A program made the translations under genes and the position numbers. A DNA stretch of 5,189 nt, taken from assembly GCA_007116605.1 (NCBI GenBank), contig SKID01000010.1, positions 1-5,189 of the forward strand. The letters are read 5' to 3'. The stretch is from Tissierellia bacterium (GTDB lineage: Bacteria > Bacillota > Clostridia > Tissierellales > Dethiosulfatibacteraceae). Positions within the stretch are counted from its first letter, which is position 1. Every line of letters starts with the position of its first letter. The notes beneath the pieces were generated by a model. That model saw only the letters and a program-made list of their open reading frames with translations. It was not told the origin of the DNA and did no database searches. Of the stretch, positions 1 through 5,189 are shown one piece after another.

Positions 1-254
1 CAAAGCTTATGTCAACAGAGGAAAGTGTTACAGGACCGATTAACTTAGGAAATCCTAATGAATGTGAAATCAGAGAGCTTGCCAATATGATTATTCAATT
101 CACGAATTCTAAAAGTACCTTGACACAGAGGCCTCTACCAACGGATGACCCCAAAAGAAGAAAGCCCGATATTTCTAAAGCAGAAAGAATTCTTGATTGG
201 AAGCCAAAAGTAACTTTAGAAGATGGACTAAAGTTGATGCTAAATCATAAATAG
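1..254 (+). CDS. UDP-glucuronate decarboxylase-like SDR (UDP-xylose synthase type), C-terminal part only
   Basis: The 5' part lies outside the window; the reading frame enters at base 3 and stops at TAG 252-254, leaving about 83 residues. Seen: a stretch beginning GPINLGNPNECEIRELA, then RPLPTDDPKRRKPDISKAE, then ILDWKPKVTLEDGL. This is the usual end of extended short-chain dehydrogenase/reductases acting on nucleotide sugars. The PLPTDDPKRRKPDI stretch followed by 'W-x-P-K-V-x-L-E-D-G-L' resembles UDP-glucuronate decarboxylases, which convert UDP-glucuronate to UDP-xylose with bound NAD in the cytoplasm. The NAD-binding glycine motif and the catalytic YxxxK lie upstream and cannot be checked, so a related 4,6-dehydratase or 4-epimerase remains possible. 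The ATG at 9-11 is an internal methionine, not the start, because the frame is open and family-like before it. The gene is 48 bp upstream of the next one on the same strand. Confidence 0.8.
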   Translation, partial: KLMSTEESVTGPINLGNPNECEIRELANMIIQFTNSKSTLTQRPLPTDDPKRRKPDISKAERILDWKPKVTLEDGLKLMLNHK

Positions 255-291
255 GAGATGAACATTTTTCCATGAAAATTTTGCGAGAAAC

Positions 292-296
292 AGGAG
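292..296 (+). promoter_or_regulatory. Ribosome binding site AGGAG for the broken glycosyltransferase
   Basis: AGGAG lies 6 nt before the ATG at 303. It supports 303 as the real start, because the ATG at 272 in the same gap is in another frame and opens only 15 codons. The 48 bp gap (255-302) shows no clear promoter or terminator. Confidence 0.75.
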
Positions 297-302
297 ACTA
301 TT

Positions 303-620
303 ATGAGAATAGCAATTAATGGATTAGTTCTGGGTCGAGAGAATAAAGGAATAGGAAACTATATCATTCACATAACAAATGCATTGGTTCGTTGCGAAGA
401 ACATGATGTTTATGTTTTTGTTAAAAACATAGAAATGAATCAATTTTTTGATTCAAGTGTGCATGTGATAGAAGTAACGAATGCGAATGATAGTAAATAT
501 TTAAAGATTTGGGGAGAACAAGTGTTGATTCCGAAAATCATGAAGAAGAACAAAATTGATATTCTCTTAAACCCTGCTTATACTGGACCTTTTTTTACAA
601 AAAAACCCCTGTTTTCGTAA
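303..620 (+). CDS. N-terminal fragment of the broken glycosyltransferase (105 aa)
   Basis: This is the first half of the acceptor-side Rossmann domain. Seen: MRIAINGLVLGRENKGIGNY, the usual first beta strand followed by a glycine-rich G-I-G loop near residues 16-18; a W-x-E-Q-x-L-I-P segment near residues 69-76; and DILLNPAYTGPFF near residues 86-98, matching the 'D-x-x-H-x-P-x-Y-x-x-P' region of the family. It then runs into TKKPLFS and a TAA stop. The start is fixed by AGGAG at 292-296. It has no donor-binding domain and could not be an active GT-B enzyme by itself. A short, probably non-functional protein could still be made. Confidence 0.6.
   Translation: MRIAINGLVLGRENKGIGNYIIHITNALVRCEEHDVYVFVKNIEMNQFFDSSVHVIEVTNANDSKYLKIWGEQVLIPKIMKKNKIDILLNPAYTGPFFTKKPLFS
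590..609 (+). other. Homopolymer tract T7-AC-A7-C4 at the frame change
   Basis: Seven T (590-596), AC, seven A (599-605) and four C (606-609). In the upstream frame the codons read ACA AAA AAA CCC, so A-AAA-AAA at 599-605 is exactly phased as a -1 slippery heptamer (X-XXY-YYZ). A -1 slip joins TKK to TPVFVTY and enters the downstream frame. The same join could come from one lost base or two gained bases in the tract (for example two extra C). No convincing stimulatory hairpin follows: CCTA-TT-TAGG at 621-630 is too short. A weak TGGA lies upstream. Mutation, phase variation, recoding and sequencing error cannot be separated from this sequence alone. Confidence 0.6.
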
Positions 621-667
621 CCTATTTAGGATCCATCCCATTATCAGAAGAGGTAGCTAAACCTAAA

Positions 668-1228
668 ATGATTAAAGATGGAGCAATGTTTATGTTGATA
701 GTTGGAACCATTTCACCAAGAAAGAATATTATTCGCATGATACAAGCTTTTGAAAGGCTTAACCAACAGGAAGTCTCTTTAGTGATTGCAGGAGGCATTA
801 ATAATACTTCTAAAGATGTAATAGAGTATATTAAGAGAAGTCCATTAAGGGATAGGATTATTGTGACAGGATTTTTAGAAGAAAGAGAACTATCATGGTG
901 CTATAGAAATGCATCCATATTATTATTTTGTTCACTTTATGAAGGGTTTGGTTTGCCGCCCCTTGAAGCAATGCGTCTGAATACCCCTGTTATTGCTTCG
1001 AATATCACTTCAGTACCTGAAGTCGTTGGAGATGCTGCGTATTTAGTAGATCCGTATAATGTTGATCAGATAAAGCAAGGAATGTACGATCTCTTGAATG
1101 ACTCCGCATTAAGGGAATCATTAACAAAAAAAGGACAAAAACAGTATCGAAAATTTACTTGGGAAAATACGGCCAAGGAAACACTTCAGGCATTTGAAGA
1201 AGTTCTATCTCACAGGAGGTCAAAATGA
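668..1228 (+). CDS. C-terminal donor-binding domain fragment of the broken glycosyltransferase (up to 186 aa)
   Basis: This is a nearly complete C-terminal GT-B domain. Numbered from ATG 668, IVGTISPRKN (residues 11-20) is the start of the donor domain, with R18 and K19 near where the phosphate-contacting residues usually sit. YEGFGLPPLE holds the E-x7-E motif (E92 and E100) that contacts the nucleotide sugar, followed by TPVIASNITSVPEVVGDAA. The end is the usual C-terminal helix rich in K and E. The start is uncertain: ATG 668 has only a distant AGAGGT, whereas ATG 692 has GGAG at 680-683 with 8 nt spacing and begins right at the domain (MLIVGTISPRKN). Its TGA overlaps the ATG of the manC-type gene (ATGA at 1225-1228). 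Without the acceptor domain, glycosyl transfer is not expected. Confidence 0.6.
   Translation: MIKDGAMFMLIVGTISPRKNIIRMIQAFERLNQQEVSLVIAGGINNTSKDVIEYIKRSPLRDRIIVTGFLEERELSWCYRNASILLFCSLYEGFGLPPLEAMRLNTPVIASNITSVPEVVGDAAYLVDPYNVDQIKQGMYDLLNDSALRESLTKKGQKQYRKFTWENTAKETLQAFEEVLSHRRSK
1214..1220 (+). promoter_or_regulatory. Strong ribosome binding site AGGAGGT for the manC-type gene
   Basis: AGGAGGT lies 4 nt before ATG 1225 and sits inside the end of the broken glycosyltransferase gene. It is a near-perfect match to the 16S rRNA 3' end. It should let the manC-type gene be translated by new initiation even if ribosomes do not reach the ATGA overlap. Confidence 0.85.
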
Positions 1229-2604
1229 GGGTAATATTGTTAGCAGGTGGAGTTGGTGAACGGTTATGGCCGTTAAGCAGAGAAGGTTATCCAAAACAGT
1301 TTCTGAAACTAGGAAATCAAAAAAAATCTTTGTTCCAACTAGCACTTGAAAGAAGTTTAAAATTAACGACTATAGATAAAGTCTATGTAGTGACTAATAC
1401 CAGATATCGATTCTTGGTTCAAGGTGCTTTTGAAGAATTGGGATTGGATTGGTCAAGAGCCCATATTCTCTATGAGCCAAAACCAAAGAATACTTTACCT
1501 GCCATTTATGGTGCTGTCTATTTAATGAGTAAGAGCCAGAATGATGATGTGGTTGTATTTCCAACAGATCATTACATTCCTAAAGATGCAATGTTAATTG
1601 ACGAAATAATAAGATCTCAGGGTTTATCTCAACATGGGATTGTAACATTCGGTATAATGCCAACTCAGCCACATACTGGCTATGGTTATATATCAAAAGC
1701 TGAAGTGATAGATAATGGTTACAAAGTTAAATCATTTATTGAAAAACCAAGTAAACAATTAGCCAAAGAATACATTGAGAAAGGCTACTTATGGAATGCA
1801 GGTATCTTTATGTTTAAGGTGGAATTTTTCAATGATGAGGTTGAAAAATATGCCCCTCAAATATTTAGAGCATTTAATGACCATAGCTGCTGGGAGAATG
1901 CCTTTCAGCAAATTGAAAAAGGTATTTCAATTGATTATGGAATACTTGAAAAAAGTGAGCATGTTTTTGTTGTTCCATTAGAGATCCATTGGAATGACTT
2001 AGGAAGTTTTGATGCTTTGGACACACTCTACAATACTGATGAGTACGGAAATAATTTTTTTGATAACCCTATTTTAATTGATGCTTACAATAATCTATTG
2101 ATATCTGATGAAGGGAAACAGATTGCAGCAATAGGAGTTAAAGATTTAGTCATCGTGGATCAAAGAGATGCTTTGTTAATTTGCCATAAAGAAAAGACAA
2201 ATCAAGTAAGAGAAGTTGTAGGTGAATTAAAGAAACGTAAAGATAACCGTGTAATCTACCACACAAAGGATTATCGTCCATGGGGTTTTTATCAAATATT
2301 AGACCAACAGAAAGATGCCTTTAAAATTAAAAGAATTACGGTCTTTGAAGGTAAAAAATTAAGTGAACAGCTTCATTATCATCGTAGTGAACATTGGATT
2401 GTTGTGAGCGGAACAGCTAAAGTAACTATTAATGGCGAAATTAGTTTAGTTAAATCTGGTGAAAGTATTTTTATTAGAGCAGGAGAAAAGCATCGATTAG
2501 AAAACCCAGGGAAAATACCTTTAGAAATCATTGAAGTACAAATGGGAGAATACTTAGAAGAGGATGATATTGTTCGATTTGATGATGACTTTAAGAGACA
2601 ATAG
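1225..2604 (+). CDS. manC: Bifunctional mannose-1-phosphate guanylyltransferase / mannose-6-phosphate isomerase
   Basis: Cytoplasmic enzyme of GDP-mannose synthesis. The N-terminal domain joins GTP and mannose-1-phosphate; the C-terminal cupin interconverts fructose-6-phosphate and mannose-6-phosphate (type II isomerase). Seen: the nucleotidyltransferase signature LAGGVGERLWPLSR...PKQFL (residues 6-27), EPKPKNTLPAI (84-94), FPTDH (112-116, metal/substrate site; the family more often has PADH), EKP (173-175), WNAGIFMF (190-197) and WNDLGSF (256-262). The isomerase signature LSEQLHYHRSEHWIVVSGTA starts at about 379, with probable metal ligands Q382, H384, E389 and H423, and the end reads EEDDIVRFDDDFKR. 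The length of 459 residues is close to the usual 460-480, so both domains look complete. The start is set by the AGGAGGT at 1214-1220. The phosphomannomutase needed between the two reactions is not in the window. GDP-mannose would feed the glycosyltransferase just downstream. Confidence 0.95.
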   Translation: MRVILLAGGVGERLWPLSREGYPKQFLKLGNQKKSLFQLALERSLKLTTIDKVYVVTNTRYRFLVQGAFEELGLDWSRAHILYEPKPKNTLPAIYGAVYLMSKSQNDDVVVFPTDHYIPKDAMLIDEIIRSQGLSQHGIVTFGIMPTQPHTGYGYISKAEVIDNGYKVKSFIEKPSKQLAKEYIEKGYLWNAGIFMFKVEFFNDEVEKYAPQIFRAFNDHSCWENAFQQIEKGISIDYGILEKSEHVFVVPLEIHWNDLGSFDALDTLYNTDEYGNNFFDNPILIDAYNNLLISDEGKQIAAIGVKDLVIVDQRDALLICHKEKTNQVREVVGELKKRKDNRVIYHTKDYRPWGFYQILDQQKDAFKIKRITVFEGKKLSEQLHYHRSEHWIVVSGTAKVTINGEISLVKSGESIFIRAGEKHRLENPGKIPLEIIEVQMGEYLEEDDIVRFDDDFKRQ

Positions 2605-2614
2605 CATTATTAAT

Positions 2615-2619
2615 GGAGG
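2615..2619 (+). promoter_or_regulatory. Ribosome binding site GGAGG for the second glycosyltransferase
   Basis: GGAGG is 6 nt before ATG 2626, in the 21 bp gap after the manC-type stop. It fixes the start of the downstream gene. The gap has no room for a terminator. Confidence 0.85.
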
Positions 2620-2625
2620 ATAATC

Positions 2626-3810
2626 ATGCCAGAACTTAAGAATAAAAACTTAGTTAATAAAGTGATAACGGTTAATAAAATGTATCCTCCAGAAATTGGT
2701 GGTGTTGAATTTGTGGCTCAGCAAATTGCCAAAATAGTAAATGCTAATGGTTATAAATCAGAGGTAATCACTTTTAACCGTAGTTGGTTTTCAGAAACTC
2801 ATCAAGATGGATGTGTCATAATACACCGTATTAAAGCAATGAGGTTAGGAAGAAGTTTAAGGATCCCTTTCGGTTACTTAAAACTATTAAAAAAGAAGCA
2901 ATCAGATAATACAATTACGATTTATCATTATCCCTCTTTTGCACCAGAAATAATGTTATTAAGATCTAAGAAAAATCAGGGTAGATGGATTTGCTTATAT
3001 CATGCTGATATTGTAGGGAAAGGCATTGTAGGGAAAATGTATGAAAAAATTGTTACGAAACGATTTCTAAACCATATGAATCATATAGTTGCGACTTCAC
3101 CAAATATTAAAAAAACATCGAATCATTTAAAAAAAAGAAAAAATGTTACAGTGATTCCATTAGGTGTGGATATACAACTTTTTAATGAAAATGGTGAAGA
3201 TATGAGAAGGGAAATTATGAAATCAATACTTGAAAGAAAACCTGATGTTAAATCAGAATCTATCAAAGTGCTTTTATATGTGGGAAGAATGGCAAGATAC
3301 AAAGGAGTTAAAGAATTAGTTAGCGCACTATCCATGTGCCCAGATACATATTATTTGGTGGTCATTTCTTCAGACGATGTTAAATTACTAATGGACTATT
3401 CAGAAGAGCATGCTGTTTCACATCGGGTTTTAATTTATCAACATGTATTGTATAAAGACTTACCCAAATTCTATCGAAGTGCAGATATTGTTTGCATGCC
3501 ATCAACAGATAGAGGAGAAGCGTTTGGTCTTGTGGCTTTAGAAGCTATGGCATGCGGAATCCCGGTGATTACAACTGAACTAGGCACGGGTACATCTTAT
3601 CACAATATTAATGGGACAACGGGTTTGGTGATAAGACCGAGAGATGAAAGAGCACTGTTTGATGGGATTATGCACATTACAAATAATAAACAAAGATTTA
3701 TACCACAAGAAATACGAAAACGAGCAGTCGAATTCTCGATGGATGAATTTGAGAAAAAATGGATCTCATTCTTAAGAGAGGAATCGATTGAAGGCATTGG
3801 TCGCGGGTGA
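2626..3810 (+). CDS. GT-B (family 4) glycosyltransferase, probable mannosyltransferase
   Basis: Predicted retaining glycosyltransferase adding a sugar from a nucleotide donor to the growing lipid-linked glycan at the cytoplasmic face. Seen: N-terminal Rossmann domain with YPPEIGGVE (residues 20-28, glycine loop), YHADIVGKG (125-133, holding the usual H-x-D), ATSPNI (156-161) and VIPLGVD (176-182) leading to the linker. The C-terminal domain has YVGRMARYKG (218-227, R221 and K226 as donor-phosphate contacts), GEAFGLVALE (E298-x7-E306) and TELGTGTSYHNINGTTGL from about 317. The ELGTGTS-x-x-N-x-x-G-x-TGL stretch is familiar from O-antigen and capsule mannosyltransferases, and the adjacent GDP-mannose enzyme fits a GDP-mannose donor, but the donor is inferred. 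At 394 residues it is full length, with no signal peptide or membrane helix. It lies 21 bp after the manC-type gene and 3 bp before the flippase gene, so co-translation is likely. Mannose could be replaced by another GDP- or UDP-sugar. Confidence 0.88.
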   Translation: MPELKNKNLVNKVITVNKMYPPEIGGVEFVAQQIAKIVNANGYKSEVITFNRSWFSETHQDGCVIIHRIKAMRLGRSLRIPFGYLKLLKKKQSDNTITIYHYPSFAPEIMLLRSKKNQGRWICLYHADIVGKGIVGKMYEKIVTKRFLNHMNHIVATSPNIKKTSNHLKKRKNVTVIPLGVDIQLFNENGEDMRREIMKSILERKPDVKSESIKVLLYVGRMARYKGVKELVSALSMCPDTYYLVVISSDDVKLLMDYSEEHAVSHRVLIYQHVLYKDLPKFYRSADIVCMPSTDRGEAFGLVALEAMACGIPVITTELGTGTSYHNINGTTGLVIRPRDERALFDGIMHITNNKQRFIPQEIRKRAVEFSMDEFEKKWISFLREESIEGIGRG

Positions 3811-3813
3811 AAA

Positions 3814-5189
3814 ATGAAAAAAAGCGTGCTTATTATCATGCTAATTACAATTATATCCAAAATATTTGGCTTGCTACGGGAAGTTTTTTTATCGTTTTAT
3901 TATGGTGCTTCTGCTACAAGTGATGCATATTTGATTGCAATATCAATACCAGGTGTAATCTTTTCTTTTTTAGGAATCGCTATAGCTACTGGATTTATTC
4001 CCTTATATATTGAAGTTGATAGCAAGGAAGGGCAGGTATCTGCAAATTTATTTGCCAATCGCCTTATAAATTGTATTTTGATGATATGTGCTTTAATATT
4101 TATCATTGGTTTTATATTTACAAGACCTATAGTGATGATGTTTGCATCAGGCTTTGACTTAGAAACACTAGACTTAACAGTTACTTTTGCAAGAATTCTC
4201 TTAGGGAGTGTATTTTTTTATGGCATGATGGATGTTTATAGTAGCCTTCTTAACATAAATGAAGATTATATTGCACCTACATTAATTGGTTTTCCAATGA
4301 ATCTTTTGATGATTCTCAGTATTATCTTGAGTAAACATACACATGTTTACGTGCTTGCAATAGGTAGTTTGTTTGCTATTTCCAGTAAATTTTTTGTCAT
4401 GTGGATATTTGTTAGAAAAAAAGGATTTCGTTATCAATTTGTAACAAAAGGTCATGACAATTATATTAGACATTTTTTTTATTTAGGAATGCCATTAGTT
4501 TTAAGCGTATCAGTACATCAAATTAATTTAATTATTGATCGAACAATTGCATCAAACCTTGCAGTGGGAGGGATTTCAGCATTAAGTTATGCTAATCTTA
4601 TTAATCATTCAATTATTGGAATTGTTGTGGTTTCAATTACGACTGTCCTATATCCAAATCTGTCTAAATTAGTGATACAAAATCAAGACAAACGGTTAAA
4701 GCAGATTCTTAAAACATCTATCAATGGTGTGGGAGTTTTTCTAGTTCCTGCCACAATAGGTTGTGTCATTTTATCAGAGCCGATTATTCAGCTGTTTTAT
4801 GGGAGAGGTGTTTTTGATGACCGAGCAATTTACATGACTTCTCAGAGTTTGAGATTTTACTCAATAGGTTTAATATCAATAGGAGTTAATCAAGTTTTAA
4901 CGCGAGTGTTCTATGCTTTTAAAGACACAAAAAAGCCCGTATATATATCTATGGTAGCAGTCCTTGTTAATATTGTTTTAAATATAATCTTGTCACGATA
5001 CATGGGACTTAGAGGCCTAGCATTAGCCACAAGCATAGCTTCAATCATACAAATGATTCTGTTGTGGTTTGGAATTAAGAAAAAGATAGGATCTATTGGA
5101 AGTAAAAGCATCTTGATTAATTTAACAAAATCACTCATAGCATCAGGCGTTATGATGATGATAGTATTTTTTTCATCGAGTATATTGGC
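3814..5189 (+). CDS. MurJ/MviN-family lipid-linked oligosaccharide flippase, C-terminus cut by window end
   Basis: Multi-pass membrane protein of the MOP superfamily. The family moves lipid II (MurJ) or other undecaprenyl-linked oligosaccharides to the outer face of the membrane. The frame is open from ATG 3814 to the window end (458 codons; the family is usually about 500-520, so about 50 residues are missing). Seen: KIFGLLREVFLSFYYGASATSDAYL (from residue 16) with R22 and D37 matching conserved MurJ positions, PTLIGFPMNLLMILS near 155-169, LIIDRTIAS near 243-251, YPNLSK near 285-290, FYGRGVFD (328-335) and FYAFKDTKKP (366-375), with at least ten hydrophobic spans between. The positions matching E. 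coli R52 and R270 are F50 and L262. In this operon, export of the mannose-containing lipid-linked repeat is a likelier role than the housekeeping lipid II function. It starts 3 bp after the glycosyltransferase stop. The only Shine-Dalgarno match is GGTGA, which ends in that stop codon. Confidence 0.88.
   Translation, partial: MKKSVLIIMLITIISKIFGLLREVFLSFYYGASATSDAYLIAISIPGVIFSFLGIAIATGFIPLYIEVDSKEGQVSANLFANRLINCILMICALIFIIGFIFTRPIVMMFASGFDLETLDLTVTFARILLGSVFFYGMMDVYSSLLNINEDYIAPTLIGFPMNLLMILSIILSKHTHVYVLAIGSLFAISSKFFVMWIFVRKKGFRYQFVTKGHDNYIRHFFYLGMPLVLSVSVHQINLIIDRTIASNLAVGGISALSYANLINHSIIGIVVVSITTVLYPNLSKLVIQNQDKRLKQILKTSINGVGVFLVPATIGCVILSEPIIQLFYGRGVFDDRAIYMTSQSLRFYSIGLISIGVNQVLTRVFYAFKDTKKPVYISMVAVLVNIVLNIILSRYMGLRGLALATSIASIIQMILLWFGIKKKIGSIGSKSILINLTKSLIASGVMMMIVFFSSSIL

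Larger units (their letters stand above)
303..1228 (+). pseudogene. GT-B (family 4-type) glycosyltransferase, disrupted by frame change and probable internal deletion
   Basis: Two pieces in different frames together look like one glycosyltransferase of the retaining GT4 type, which transfers a sugar from a nucleotide sugar to a lipid-linked acceptor at the inner membrane face. Frame one runs 303-620. The second frame is open from 560 (after a TGA at 557-559) to TGA 1226-1228, so the frame change must fall within 560-620, most simply in the T7-ACA7-C4 tract at 590-609. Read through, it gives ...FFTKK then PVFVTYLGSIPLSEEV. The match to family members stops after PVFVT, where an IHDL-type motif and roughly 80 further residues (acceptor side and inter-domain linker) would be expected, and resumes just before IVGTISPRKN. 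The joined product would be about 308 residues against about 370-380 usual for the family. The missing-segment size is inferred from memory of the family, not from an alignment. A sequencing indel could explain the frame change but not the missing middle. Confidence 0.75.

Noticed and set aside
272..319. Short ORF (ATG 272, 15 codons) in the gap before the broken glycosyltransferase
   Set aside because: It is very short, runs into the next gene in another frame and resembles nothing I know. The only nearby Shine-Dalgarno, AGGAG at 253-257, is too far away, while AGGAG at 292-296 clearly serves ATG 303.
621..634. Small inverted repeat CCTA-TT-TAGG and GGATCC palindrome after the A-tract
   Set aside because: The stem is only 4 bp with a 2 nt loop, too weak to act as a terminator or a frameshift stimulator.
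1775..1981. 68-codon ORF on the + strand inside the manC-type gene
   Set aside because: It is an out-of-frame shadow of a strongly conserved coding region, with no ribosome binding site of note.
3010..3036. 12 bp direct repeat ATTGTAGGGAAA, spaced 15 bp, in the second glycosyltransferase
   Set aside because: It encodes IVGKGIVGK, which fits the usual H-x-D-I-V-x-K-x-L-x-G-K region of these enzymes without an insertion, so it is probably chance rather than a recent duplication.
3123..5138. Several antisense ORFs of 63-86 codons (for example 3123-3335, 3600-3860, 3900-4106, 4282-4473, 4911-5138)
   Set aside because: They lie opposite the clear glycosyltransferase and flippase genes, show no recognisable domain, and read as low-complexity complements of AT-rich coding sequence.
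1..5189. Insertion sequence, CRISPR array, tRNA or other RNA gene
   Set aside because: No transposase, terminal repeats, spaced direct repeats or tRNA-like structure was seen. The gaps between genes are at most 48 bp.

Overview
The window is AT-rich (about one third G+C by eye), with all genes on the + strand, tight spacing, ATG starts and strong AGGAGG-type ribosome binding sites. This points to a low-GC Gram-positive bacterium (Bacillota); the species cannot be named from the sequence. It is an interior slice of a surface or exopolysaccharide gene cluster. Both ends cut through genes, and no promoter or terminator is visible, so the stretch reads as part of one longer operon.

Layout: (1) 1-254, the C-terminal end of an NAD-dependent sugar-nucleotide epimerase/dehydratase-type SDR, most like UDP-glucuronate decarboxylase (UDP-xylose synthase). 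(2) 303-1228, a family-4-type (GT-B) glycosyltransferase gene that is broken. An N-terminal piece (303-620) and a C-terminal piece (open in its frame from 560 to 1228) lie in different frames that meet at a T7-ACA7-C4 tract. About 80 residues of the middle of the usual protein also appear to be missing. (3) 1225-2604, a full-length bifunctional mannose-1-phosphate guanylyltransferase/mannose-6-phosphate isomerase (ManC type). (4) 2626-3810, an intact GT-B glycosyltransferase with features of O-antigen/capsule mannosyltransferases. (5) 3814 to beyond the window end, a MurJ/MviN-family lipid-linked oligosaccharide flippase, cut off by the window.

How the genes fit together: the ManC-type enzyme makes GDP-mannose, the upstream SDR probably makes UDP-xylose (or a related UDP-sugar), the glycosyltransferase(s) add sugars to a lipid-linked repeat on the inner membrane face, and the MurJ-type protein probably moves the lipid-linked product outward. 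Phosphomannomutase, the initiating sugar-phosphate transferase and the polymerase are not in the window.

The main points for a second look are the damaged glycosyltransferase, with a perfectly phased A-AAA-AAA heptamer at the break, and the MurJ-like protein, which keeps the first conserved cavity arginine but has hydrophobic residues where two others would be expected. I see no clear sign of a wholly new system; most of the window is ordinary polysaccharide biosynthesis.
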